Source: Bacteroidales bacterium
GTDB lineage: Bacteria > Bacteroidota > Bacteroidia > Bacteroidales > Bacteroidaceae
Assembly (NCBI GenBank): GCA_004552155.1
Contig: SFPF01000114.1
Span: 1-17,110, forward strand
Direction of reading: 5' to 3'
Length of the DNA stretch: 17,110 bases
Shown here piece after piece: positions 1-7,394 of this stretch. Each line of letters starts with the position of its first letter. The stretch's first letter is position 1. The position numbers were made by a program, and so were the translations under genes. The notes beneath the pieces were generated by a model. That model saw nothing but the letters and a program-made list of their open reading frames with translations, did no database searches and was not told the origin of the DNA.

Positions 1-1
1 T

Positions 2-1240
2 GCCTATAAGGAAATGCTGGGTCAAATCCTCAAAGAAGTGGCATTGCAGGCCGACAGCAAGTGCAACGAGCAGACTGGCGCCGACCAGCAGCAGAACGAC
101 CGCAAGTACGACCCCGAGCGTGTGCACGACTTCGTGAAGCAGTGCGTCGCCAATCAGGACAGCCAGGTGGGCAACGCCCGCGCTATCCGCGACCGCCTCG
201 TGCAGAACCTCGGCGAAGAGGGCGAGAAGTCGTTTGTGAACATGCTGCAAATGACCGACCTCAGCGCAACGACCGACGTGATCTATGAAGTCTGCAACAA
301 GAACGCCAACGACGCCATGGAGAACGCCGCGAAGAACGACCCGCTCAGCAAGATGGTGGGCGTGAACATTCTCGAAAAGCTCAAGCAGGAGTACAACTCT
401 GAAGAACGCCTCGAGCAGCTCTGCCGCTCCTGGGTGCAGTCCGCTCAAAGCTACCTGCAGTTCAACACCGAGGAGCAGAGCAAGCAGCTCGGCAACGCCG
501 GCGGCGGCATGATGAAGATGATACAGTTGCGCCTGCCGCTCTTCCCCGAAGACCAGACCGGCTTCCGCGACAAGCTCATCAAGATGATGCAGCTCGTAGC
601 ACCGGGCTTCAACCCCACGGAGGACGTTTCGGTATGCGACAAGAAGAACGAAATCGTCATCGTTTCGGCCGCCTCGGGCTTCCCCTTGCGCTACGTGGCC
701 AACGTGGGTGTCATCAAGCAGCGCTACGACCGCATGCTTGCCGACCCCACGGAAGGACAGCTCAACCGCATGGTGCTTCACACCGAGACCTTCGAGAAGC
801 CGCTGCCCACGCTCTTCGAGAAGAGCATCGTCGAGCGCATGGAAGAACTCAAGCGCACGCTCATGATTGCCATGGGCCTGAAGCTCTTCGCAGAGAAGAA
901 CGACCCTGTGACGGGCGAACGCTTCCTCGCTATCAACTTCCCCAGCGACTTCGGCGACGACTGGAAGCGCGTAGGTAAGGACTACCTCGACATGGCGCGC
1001 AACCTCGCAGAGCAGCCCGCCTTTGCCGAACAGGTAGAGCGCATCATCAATAAGACTTTCGCACAGCAAGTGCGCTCCAATGACCAAAAAGCACAGCTGC
1101 GCCGCAGCATCGGCATGGACGTGGTGCGCGGGCATATTCTCAACCTGCCCGTGTGTGAAGGCAACGAGTTCAGCACGGAATATCAGAAGTACAAGAAGTT
1201 AGCAGAAGACATCTTCACCCACGAACTCAAAGAATTATAA
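2..1240 (+). CDS. 3' part of a large protein of unknown function (possibly tubulin-like), 5' end outside window
   Basis: The reading frame is open from the first bases of the window (Ala-Tyr-Lys-Glu precede the first ATG at 14), so the gene very probably begins upstream and only its last ~412 codons are here. I see no signal peptide or membrane segment. The N-terminal half is helical, charged and Gln/Asn-rich. Around residues 215-235 is a segment SGFPLRYVANVGVIKQRYD, which loosely recalls the C-terminal part of the bacterial Tubulin_2-like proteins (a 'GFPL...Y' stretch). This is a weak resemblance from memory, not a domain call. The protein ends in a Lys/Glu-rich tail. It is followed by a dispersed inverted repeat and then by a row of envelope-protein genes on the same strand. 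I infer, but cannot show, that it is the cytoplasmic partner of that row. Confidence 0.75.
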   Translation, partial: AYKEMLGQILKEVALQADSKCNEQTGADQQQNDRKYDPERVHDFVKQCVANQDSQVGNARAIRDRLVQNLGEEGEKSFVNMLQMTDLSATTDVIYEVCNKNANDAMENAAKNDPLSKMVGVNILEKLKQEYNSEERLEQLCRSWVQSAQSYLQFNTEEQSKQLGNAGGGMMKMIQLRLPLFPEDQTGFRDKLIKMMQLVAPGFNPTEDVSVCDKKNEIVIVSAASGFPLRYVANVGVIKQRYDRMLADPTEGQLNRMVLHTETFEKPLPTLFEKSIVERMEELKRTLMIAMGLKLFAEKNDPVTGERFLAINFPSDFGDDWKRVGKDYLDMARNLAEQPAFAEQVERIINKTFAQQVRSNDQKAQLRRSIGMDVVRGHILNLPVCEGNEFSTEYQKYKKLAEDIFTHELKEL

Positions 1241-1245
1241 ATCAG

Positions 1246-1349
1246 TAGTAAACAAGTAAACGAGTAAACAAGACAAGTTATTTATGTAAAATATAGTTTG
1301 CAAGACAAATCTGTCTCGTCTACTCGTTTACTTGTAAACTCGTTTACTA
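1246..1349. repeat. Dispersed intergenic inverted repeat of 8-bp GTNNACRA units, copy 1
   Basis: The left arm is three tandem 8-mers (GTAAACAA, GTAAACGA, GTAAACAA). The right arm, read on the other strand, is four units of the pattern GTNNACRA. The centre holds a small hairpin AGACA-AATC-TGTCT (1304-1317). The element starts and ends with TAG/CTA (TAGTAAAC at the left, its complement at the right). A second copy lies at 9500-9611 in the same orientation. It fills nearly the whole gap between genes 1 and 2. It resembles a REP/MITE-type element or a large transcript hairpin. Confidence 0.85.
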
Positions 1350-1369
1350 AAAAACAAAACATTACAACT

Positions 1370-2005
1370 ATGGCAAAGATAAAAGGCGTATGCCACAACT
1401 ACGAAGGTTGCGACATGGCCAGCGAAAAAGTAGTTCAGGAAGTTGAGAAATCCAACTTCGTGTGTCAGGAATGCGGCAAGCCGCTCTATCCAGTGAAACA
1501 ACAGACGCAGCCTTGGTGGAAAAAGCACCAGCGCGAACTGACGCTCGGCGCAGGCGTACTCATCATCGGCGGCGGCATCACCGGCGGTATCCTCGCTTTC
1601 GGCGGCGACAAGGAAGAACCTGTGAAAGAGTCCGCAACAGTGCAGACGCCGAAGGTAGATACCACAAAGGTAGATTCCACAAAGGAAGACACCGTAGTGG
1701 CTCCGCCCCCAATAGTAGATCCTATTCCGGTCCCTGAACCCAAGGACAAGGACAAAGGACCCGGCGGCGGTCCCGCTCCTTCTACGAGCAAGAACCTCGG
1801 CTATGGCAAGTACGAGGGAGCCATGAAGAACGGACAGCCCCACGGCACGGGCACCATTTATTACACCACCCGCCATCAGGTTGTGCCTTCTAAGGACATC
1901 TATGCCGAAAGCGGCGACTACGTGACCGGCTCGTTCCGCGACGGCATGCTTATGTCGGGACAACTCCACCGAAAAGATGGTAACCAAGAATTTGTTCAGC
2001 GTTAA
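1370..2005 (+). CDS. Zinc-ribbon, single-pass membrane protein with C-terminal MORN-like repeats
   Basis: 211 residues from the ATG at 1370; this start is preferred because the upstream TTG (1298) would translate the intergenic repeat. Cys8, Cys14, Cys32 and Cys35 (the last two as CxxC followed by GKPL) form a probable zinc ribbon. A hydrophobic Gly-rich span at about 57-77 is one transmembrane helix, preceded by Lys/Arg. A Thr/Lys/Asp linker contains a 15-bp tandem duplication (VDTTK/VDSTK) and then a Pro-rich stretch. From about 143 the protein has MORN-like units (YGKYEGAMKNGQPHGTGT and GDYVTGSFRDGMLMSG). With the basic side at the N-terminus, the ribbon would be cytoplasmic and the MORN part periplasmic (inference). 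Its 3' end overlaps the next gene by 29 bases, which suggests translational coupling. The exact function is not recognised. Confidence 0.85.
   Translation: MAKIKGVCHNYEGCDMASEKVVQEVEKSNFVCQECGKPLYPVKQQTQPWWKKHQRELTLGAGVLIIGGGITGGILAFGGDKEEPVKESATVQTPKVDTTKVDSTKEDTVVAPPPIVDPIPVPEPKDKDKGPGGGPAPSTSKNLGYGKYEGAMKNGQPHGTGTIYYTTRHQVVPSKDIYAESGDYVTGSFRDGMLMSGQLHRKDGNQEFVQR
1652..1681 (+). repeat. Two tandem 15-bp units in the linker of the zinc-ribbon/MORN gene
   Basis: Two 15-base units (1652-1666 and 1667-1681) differ by one base. They encode KVDTT/KVDST in the extracytoplasmic linker. A third, diverged unit follows (AAGGAAGACACC). The length is a multiple of three, so copy-number change would keep the frame. 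Confidence 0.7.
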
Positions 2006-3110
2006 AACGCTGCTTTGCACCCTTTGCGCCCTGTTCCTGCTTTCGCCGCAGGCAGGGGCGAAGAGCGCGACGAAGGACACGCCCGCCGACAGCCTTGCAC
2101 CTGCAAGCCTCGGCGGCGTGGCCTTTGCCACAGAACGCCTGCGCTCCATGGCGGTGCAGTGCCGCCTCGACGGCGCAAGTCTTTCCGCCATACCCGTTAG
2201 CGGAAAAGACTCCATGACGTTCGTCTACCGCGGACGCCGCCTTGCGGTGAAGAAAAACGCGCTTGGCGACATCTCCCACATCGGTTATTGGTGCTTCCCG
2301 CAAGCCTTGAGAGACTTCAACCCCTCGCCCGTCTACGACTTCCTGGAACGCTACGCCCTCGAACTCGACCTCGCGGGGCAAACGCGCGACATCAAAATCT
2401 ATCGCGACAAGATGACGGCAAAGGGCGACTGGAACGCGCTCACCGCCGCCGGCGATATCAACGACTTTTCGCTGCGCAAGGAAGGACTGAAAAAGTATTA
2501 CTTCAACTTCAAGCGCGGCGGGCGCAGCCTGCAACTGGCATTTGCCTGCGACTGTCAACTCCTTATGGGCTGCGATGCCATTGAGCTGGAACGCAACTTC
2601 GTGCGCGACATAAAGCGCACCGCGCCCAACCTCAAGCCCCTCGACCTGCCGCAACCCGAAAGCGCGACCGACTCTACAAAACAGCAAGCCAACTATCGCG
2701 TGCTCGGCGGCAAGGAATATTACGCGCTGATTGCCGACACAATGAAACTTGTGCAATCGGTGGGCAACATGCTCCTTACGGGCATTAGCAAGAACCACGT
2801 GAACGTGGCGCTTAAAGTAGACAAATACGGCTACGCCTGCGACTCTCTGCTCTTGCCGCTCGCCTCGCTGGTCACCTTCCTCCAGCAGGAAGGCTGTGAG
2901 CTTTACTTTGGCGTGAAAGAGCGCAAGGGCGACGACGTGCTCTGCTCCGTGTTTGCCCTGCAACGCGACTACGGCTACAACCACGTCATCTCCTTCCGCG
3001 TGCCCAAGCGCACGCTGGTGCAGGGCGGCACTGTCGAGGCACGCGCCTTCTGCTACGTGCCGCTGCACAATGTGACCGAAAAATTTCTTAACTTAACACC
3101 TTCGAGATAG
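1977..3110 (+). CDS. Exported protein of unknown function
   Basis: 377 residues. The N-terminus is a clear signal peptide: positive MVTKNLFSVK, hydrophobic core LLCTLCALFLL, and probable cleavage near AGA-K at about residue 29. The mature part is mixed alpha/beta and contains several Cys. It has no motif that I can attach to a named family. The start lies inside the end of the preceding gene (29-base overlap), and the next gene starts 3 bases after its stop, so it sits in the middle of a polycistronic unit. The likely place of action is periplasm or outer-membrane inner face, inferred from the signal peptide. A long open frame on the opposite strand here is a GC-bias shadow. Confidence 0.8.
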   Translation: MVTKNLFSVKTLLCTLCALFLLSPQAGAKSATKDTPADSLAPASLGGVAFATERLRSMAVQCRLDGASLSAIPVSGKDSMTFVYRGRRLAVKKNALGDISHIGYWCFPQALRDFNPSPVYDFLERYALELDLAGQTRDIKIYRDKMTAKGDWNALTAAGDINDFSLRKEGLKKYYFNFKRGGRSLQLAFACDCQLLMGCDAIELERNFVRDIKRTAPNLKPLDLPQPESATDSTKQQANYRVLGGKEYYALIADTMKLVQSVGNMLLTGISKNHVNVALKVDKYGYACDSLLLPLASLVTFLQQEGCELYFGVKERKGDDVLCSVFALQRDYGYNHVISFRVPKRTLVQGGTVEARAFCYVPLHNVTEKFLNLTPSR

Positions 3111-3113
3111 ACC

Positions 3114-3926
3114 ATGAAAAAGCACATTTCCCTTTTCCTTACCTTCATTCTGATGGCTTGCCTATCCGCCGGAGCGCAGGAGAATCAGGCAGAACTGAAA
3201 AGCAAGGTGAACGAAATCAAGAAGAGCCCGGACTATATCTATGCCGAAACGACGCGCGAAACGGCGGAAGAAGCAAAAAGCGCGGCCGAGGAACAGCTAT
3301 ACAATAATATAAATATATGGGTGGCGCAGGAAAAGAAACTGCGCGGCGCCAAGCAGGTAATCGTGGCAGAGGCAAAGGCTGACTATGAAGAGTATCAGTT
3401 GCAACGCGGTAATTTGGTGCGTGCTTTCCTCTATGTGAAGAAATCTGACATCATCGCTTGCGACAACGTCCGGGTGCTTGATGTCAATCCTCTTAAAGAA
3501 GATGAGGCCAAAGATGACAAGGCGCAGCAGCCTGCCGACCCGCAGCCTTCGCTCGAAGATGCCATAGAGGGCACTGTTCCCGAACAGAAAACAGCAGAAG
3601 AGCCGCAGCCTGTCGCCGCTGATCCGCAACCCGCTACACCGGCGGTTGAAATCAGCCCGCTTGTGAAGGAGCTGGCCAACATTGCCACTATTCAGGCTTT
3701 CGGTGCGCGCCTCAAAGAACTTAAAGCGCAGGGAAAGGTAGGCGTTTACGGCAAATACAAGGAACTGTCCGACCCCGACAACTGCCTGCTCGTGGTTTAC
3801 AACCGCCAAGGCACTATTGAGGCCGTGCTCACCGCCGGTGCGCAGCGTTACAACGCCACGACGGCCCTGCCCGACGCAATCGCCAACTATCCCGGCTGCG
3901 CCGCCATCGGATTTACTTTGAAATAA
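3114..3926 (+). CDS. Exported protein, N-terminal LPP20/FlgT-like domain suspected, acidic Pro-rich linker
   Basis: 270 residues with a signal peptide MKKHISLFLTFILMACLSAGAQ. It could be cut after AGAQ by signal peptidase I, or (LMAC) be a weak lipobox. Residues about 35-115 (SPDYIYAETTRETAEEAKSA, then AEEQL...I.VW... and a closing beta-strand LVRAFLYVKKSDI) recall the domain seen in LPP20/FlgT-like envelope proteins, where a 'Y..G.G.t...A...A...L...I' pattern occurs. I give this as a weak match. Residues about 125-185 are an acidic, Pro/Gln/Glu-rich linker. The C-terminal ~80 residues form a compact domain ending GCAAIGFTLK. The linker suggests two separately folded parts spanning some periplasmic distance. 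The gene lies 3 bases after the preceding one and 25 before the next. Confidence 0.8.
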   Translation: MKKHISLFLTFILMACLSAGAQENQAELKSKVNEIKKSPDYIYAETTRETAEEAKSAAEEQLYNNINIWVAQEKKLRGAKQVIVAEAKADYEEYQLQRGNLVRAFLYVKKSDIIACDNVRVLDVNPLKEDEAKDDKAQQPADPQPSLEDAIEGTVPEQKTAEEPQPVAADPQPATPAVEISPLVKELANIATIQAFGARLKELKAQGKVGVYGKYKELSDPDNCLLVVYNRQGTIEAVLTAGAQRYNATTALPDAIANYPGCAAIGFTLK

Positions 3927-3951
3927 CAGTAAAATAAATCTACTCAAAAAT

Positions 3952-4971
3952 ATGAAAAGGAAATTCATACATCTCATCTTGGCTTTTGCCGCCAGTTGCA
4001 TGAGCCTCTTTGCGCAAGGCGTCACCGTTACGCTGACCACCGATACGGGCATGAGCCGTCCCGCCGGCATATCGAAAGCAGAGCAGAACCTCGGCATCGT
4101 GCTTTCGGAAATCAATGCCGCTTGCAGCGCCGACCGCACTCTGAAAACCAAGGATTTGCCCATGGACCAGTTTGCCATTGAGTCGCTCACGATGCTTTGG
4201 GCCAACTTGAAGTTTTACTGCGATGACAGCGAAGTGGTAGAGCGCCTTTGGGTGTTCGAGGGCAACCGCTGCATGCAGGTCAATCACATTCCCCTGATGA
4301 TAAAGAACCCCGAGAAGCCCGGCACGGAGGTGTATCAGGAAGCCGTCGTGGAGTTTGACCTCCAAGGCAAAATCACCGACTTCCGCTTCGCCATCGACGC
4401 GCAGACTGCCGAAAGCATGGAAAACTGCGGCGAGACGGCAACGAAGGAGCAGCAGATGCAAATCCTCCAATTCGTGGAACGCTTCCGCACCGCCTACAAC
4501 ACAAAGGACCTCGCCTTTATGAAGCAGGTGTTCAGCGACGACGCACTCATCATCACGGGTAAGGTGGTCACCACGCGCAGCACCGATATGCAGCCCGTGA
4601 GCAAGGTGAGCTACACCAAGCAGACCAAGCAGCAGTATATGAACAACCTCGCCATTTGCTTCAAGCGCAACAAGTGGATCGACGTGAAGTTCAGCAACAT
4701 CGGCGAGAACGGCGAGCAGGGCGGCTGCGCCGGCATCACCAAGACCGTCAAGAACGGCAAGGAATTCTTTGGCGTTCGCCTGCGCCAGGAATGGCGTTCC
4801 GCCAACTACTCCGATGAGGGTTACGTGTTCCTGCTTTGGGAATTCCCCGAAAACGGCTCGCCCATTATCCACGTGCGTACTTGGCAGCCCGAGTGGGTAG
4901 GCGGCGAGAAACTTGCTGAAGAAGACATCTTCTCGCTCAGCGATTTCGAGGAAGCCCTCGGAAGCATGTAG
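3952..4971 (+). CDS. Exported protein with probable C-terminal NTF2-like (SnoaL-type) domain
   Basis: 339 residues with a signal peptide (MKRKFIHLILAFAASCMSLFAQ). The first ~160 residues form a domain that I do not recognise. From about residue 165 a segment QFVERFRTAYNTKDLAFMKQ, followed by VFSDDALIITGKVV, has the helix-helix-strand look of NTF2-like folds ('F...Y...D...l...f.dDa.i'). A later strand set RLRQEWRSANYSDEGYVFLLWEF fits the curved sheet of that fold. Such domains bind small ligands or serve as dimer and assembly modules; no catalytic residues can be named. The gap to the next start is 28 bases and is made almost wholly of an AT dinucleotide tract. Confidence 0.8.
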   Translation: MKRKFIHLILAFAASCMSLFAQGVTVTLTTDTGMSRPAGISKAEQNLGIVLSEINAACSADRTLKTKDLPMDQFAIESLTMLWANLKFYCDDSEVVERLWVFEGNRCMQVNHIPLMIKNPEKPGTEVYQEAVVEFDLQGKITDFRFAIDAQTAESMENCGETATKEQQMQILQFVERFRTAYNTKDLAFMKQVFSDDALIITGKVVTTRSTDMQPVSKVSYTKQTKQQYMNNLAICFKRNKWIDVKFSNIGENGEQGGCAGITKTVKNGKEFFGVRLRQEWRSANYSDEGYVFLLWEFPENGSPIIHVRTWQPEWVGGEKLAEEDIFSLSDFEEALGSM

Positions 4972-4978
4972 TAACCCG

Positions 4979-5005
4979 TACACAATATATAATATATATA
5001 TGTAT
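4979..5005. repeat. AT dinucleotide tract shared with 16986-17014
   Basis: The tract starts TACACAATATATA and ends ATATATATGTAT, and includes the start codon (ATG at 5000) of the next gene. A 29-base near-copy with the same two ends lies at 16986-17014 in a gene-free region. The recA start (11505-11530, minus strand) carries a shorter related ATATATGTAT. Confidence 0.6.
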
Positions 5006-6331
5006 AGAATAGCATCATTCTTCTTTCTGCTCCTTGTCAGCCTCACGGCACTGGCGCAAAGCGGCGAAACGTTTTTCAACAAGCGTCTCGCCAGCCTCGA
5101 CCGCGCCGATGCCGCCCAGTTGCAAGGCAAGGGCGGCGTGCTCATACAGTCGCCCCACAACGACTTAATCATCGACCTTTCCACGAAAGCCAAGACACCT
5201 TTCACGGTGCAGGGTCCCGTGAGCGCGGGAGCCGGCGTTTACGAATATTACGTATTGGCAGACATCTCCAAGCAGAAAGAAGTCTACGTGATATGCTCGC
5301 GCAAGGGCGACCCGCAAAAGACAGAGTTTAAGAAGAACCTTGTGAAAGACAAGTTCCTTGGCTATCGCGTTGAGGCGGTGGAAAATCCCATTCGCTTCGA
5401 GGACATCTCAGCGCGCGGTGAAGTCTATGCCGATGCCTCCGGCGCGATGATAGAGTTTCGCACGCCGCTCACGGGCGTGTCCGTGGAATGCCCCAAGGGA
5501 TTGAAATGCACCGTGTCGCGCGACAAGCTCGACAGCGATGCCTCCATCAACGTGATCCGCGTGGTCATTCCCGTAAAGGACTTGACTGCAGCGCGCACGG
5601 ACTGGGAGCAGAAGCAGGCGGCGTACGACCAACTCAACGAAAAGTGCAGTGCGGCCGATTACACGCCCACCGAAGCCGAGTTTCAGCAACTCGACCAGCT
5701 TAAAGAGGCCGCCGCAGCCGCCGAGGACGCTTTCGAGGCCCTTTCAACGGTTACCGTTTCTGCCGACGGCACGAATACGCTCGCTTTCGACATCTCCGAT
5801 TTCGGTCCCCGCGTGAAGCGCGTCTATTCCGTTGTTCCCACCACTACGAAAGAGTTTGGCAGCGAATACCAAAACCTGCTCAACCAAGGTATGACCGCTT
5901 TCAAGAGCCGCAAATACGCCACCGCCGAAGATTTCTATAAGAAAGCCGCTGCCGCCAAGGGCATCTCTGACAGCGAAAAAGCATCGGCAGAAGAGATGGC
6001 GGGACAGATGGCTACGTATAAAGAACTTATGAAGCGCGTGCAGACCGTGGTGTCGATGCTCAACGACTCCATCAAGCACCAGAAGCAGACGGGGCAGTCG
6101 GCTCGCTACTCTTTCTTAAGCAATGCCTATAAAACCGCCATCAGCAACATGAAGCAGCTCCATGACGCGACGGGCGACGAGTGGTTCAAGAAATATATCG
6201 ATAAGTATAGCCGGCAACTGGACGACCTTAAAATCGTGATTGAGGGAAAGGTTACGTATGTCGACTCAAAGAAATACACGGAAGAACCTGCGGCAAACTG
6301 CCGCGTCTATGCCTCCTCGTCCCAGTTGTGA
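5000..6331 (+). CDS. Exported protein with TPR-like helices and C-terminal beta domain; 3' end frameshifted
   Basis: 443 residues from the ATG at 5000, chosen because the signal peptide MYRIASFFFLLLVSLTALAQ begins there; upstream in-frame starts only add the AT tract. Residues about 20-210 are beta-rich. Residues about 210-250 hold a charged, probably coiled-coil stretch, and 290-335 hold a TPR-like helix pair (NQGMTAFKSRKYATAEDFYK). After about 410 a beta-domain starts (IEGKVTYVDSKKY...NCRVYA) that looks like a carboxypeptidase-regulatory-type fold and then stops abruptly with SSSQL. The -1 frame continues from about 6325 with a well-formed strand-loop-strand end (see next entry), so a one-base loss near 6325 is likely. 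The function is unknown. The signal peptide and neighbours suggest an envelope complex. Confidence 0.8.
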   Translation: MYRIASFFFLLLVSLTALAQSGETFFNKRLASLDRADAAQLQGKGGVLIQSPHNDLIIDLSTKAKTPFTVQGPVSAGAGVYEYYVLADISKQKEVYVICSRKGDPQKTEFKKNLVKDKFLGYRVEAVENPIRFEDISARGEVYADASGAMIEFRTPLTGVSVECPKGLKCTVSRDKLDSDASINVIRVVIPVKDLTAARTDWEQKQAAYDQLNEKCSAADYTPTEAEFQQLDQLKEAAAAAEDAFEALSTVTVSADGTNTLAFDISDFGPRVKRVYSVVPTTTKEFGSEYQNLLNQGMTAFKSRKYATAEDFYKKAAAAKGISDSEKASAEEMAGQMATYKELMKRVQTVVSMLNDSIKHQKQTGQSARYSFLSNAYKTAISNMKQLHDATGDEWFKKYIDKYSRQLDDLKIVIEGKVTYVDSKKYTEEPAANCRVYASSSQL

Positions 6332-6426
6332 TTTTCGAGGGAGGAAAGCCCGGCAAGCTCCAGCGGAAGGTTCAGACAATCTATGGCGACCGCCACCAAA
6401 CGCTCAATATACGAATTGGTAAATAA
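6325..6426 (+). pseudogene. Out-of-frame 3' tail of the preceding gene
   Basis: The frame starting GTT at 6325 reads VVIFEGGKPGKLQRKV, then QTIYGDRHQTLNIRIGK and a TAA stop at 6424-6426. This is a plausible end of the beta-domain begun in the preceding gene (hydrophobic alternation, GD turn, basic end). The next gene then starts 33 bases later, which matches the tight spacing of this operon better than the premature stop at 6331 does. Restoring one base (for example a second G in CAG-GTT) would join the two. Confidence 0.6.
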
Positions 6427-6459
6427 TATCCTTGTACCTATAAATAAATAATCATCAAA

Positions 6460-7218
6460 ATGAAGAACTTTATCAAAATCTGCGTGTGCGTCCTTGCACT
6501 TGCAGTAGCCATGCCGGCTATGGCCCAAAAGAAAAAGGGCGGCAACAAAGAAAAGAAGGAAAAGAAAGAAATCGTATGGCCCGGCGGCACTAAGCCCGCA
6601 GCCACCGGCAACGCATCGATTGACAAGTACATCAACACGTGCGACACGATGATCAACAAGCTTAAGTACATCGGCGAAAGCGTTACCTTCTATCACGTGG
6701 CCACTATCCGCGTCACCAACGCCGACGGCACCGTAACCGAGAAGCGCGCCGTGGTCGATGAGAACGGCACAATCCGCAGCAAGAACCTTGCGCTCAAGCA
6801 AACCTTGGAACTCATCAAAACCTGCACCGAGCTCACCATGTCGAGTGCCAGCCTCGCACTCCTCACGGCAACCTATACAACATCCCTGCCCAGCCTCGGC
6901 CTGAGCGCCATCAAGTATGGCAAATATGTCAAAATCGGCGGACAGCTCACTGGCCGTTGCACCACCGAAATGGTTGACCTCATGAAGCGTCTGCGCCAGC
7001 AGGGCAAGGAAATCCGCGCATTTAAGAAATCGTTCAGCGAAGCCGGCGAACTTTCCGACCCCTCTATGGATATTTCCAATATCGACGGCATCGACTTCAG
7101 TGCCACGCCCGTCGTTGAAAAGTCGAACGAAGACTTCGAGCGCGAACTTGCCGAAGCTGCACAGGTAGACCAAGATAATAGCGGCGACGTAGACGATAGC
7201 CTCTTCGACGCGGCATAA
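6460..7218 (+). CDS. Exported protein of unknown function, Lys-rich after the signal peptide, acidic C-terminus
   Basis: 252 residues. The signal peptide is MKNFIKICVCVLALAVAMPAMA, with cleavage before Q (AMA-Q). It is followed by a strongly basic run (KKKGGNKEKKEKKE). The middle is helical: residues about 50-75 contain a Cys/Asp/Thr-rich helix, and around 120-160 a hydrophobic, Ser/Thr/Leu-rich stretch could associate with membrane. The end is acidic (VDQDNSGDVDDSLFDAA). I do not recognise the family. It is the last gene before an intrinsic terminator (7257-7294) and so is probably the distal gene of the envelope operon. Confidence 0.8.
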   Translation: MKNFIKICVCVLALAVAMPAMAQKKKGGNKEKKEKKEIVWPGGTKPAATGNASIDKYINTCDTMINKLKYIGESVTFYHVATIRVTNADGTVTEKRAVVDENGTIRSKNLALKQTLELIKTCTELTMSSASLALLTATYTTSLPSLGLSAIKYGKYVKIGGQLTGRCTTEMVDLMKRLRQQGKEIRAFKKSFSEAGELSDPSMDISNIDGIDFSATPVVEKSNEDFERELAEAAQVDQDNSGDVDDSLFDAA

Positions 7219-7256
7219 TTTCCAAAGCCGATACCCGCCGCAAAGAAAAAAGATGC

Positions 7257-7294
7257 GCCTGCCGCCCCTAAAAAATGGAGCGACAGGCCTTTTT
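7257..7294 (+). terminator. Intrinsic terminator of the envelope operon
   Basis: The stem GCCTGCCGCCCC (7257-7268) pairs with GGAGCGACAGGC (7277-7288) with two mismatches. It is followed by CC-TTTTT. It lies 38 bases after the stop of the last envelope gene and before the pnp promoter. Confidence 0.8.
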
Positions 7295-7331
7295 CATATA
7301 AGAAAAGTGCACGCGCCTCGAAAAAAATAAG

Positions 7332-7339
7332 TAATTTTG
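7332..7339 (+). promoter_or_regulatory. Probable pnp promoter, -7 element TAATTTTG
   Basis: TAATTTTG fits the Bacteroidota -7 consensus TAnnTTTG. At the -33 distance (7308-7311) only TGCA is seen, a poor match to TTTG. The leader to the pnp ATG would be about 50 bases. Confidence 0.55.
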
Positions 7340-7394
7340 CGCGGTTTATTTGTCAGAATACCACTTTTTTACACTTTATAAAACCAACATTTAG

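Noticed and set aside
1246..1349. CRISPR-like short tandem units
   Set aside because: Units are 8 bp, directly joined without spacers and inverted between arms; no cas genes are present.
1298..1369. Upstream TTG start for the zinc-ribbon/MORN gene
   Set aside because: The extra residues would be translated from the dispersed repeat; the ATG at 1370 starts just before the zinc ribbon.
4913..4999. Upstream ATG start for the exported gene at 5000
   Set aside because: It lies inside the preceding gene and would bury the signal peptide.
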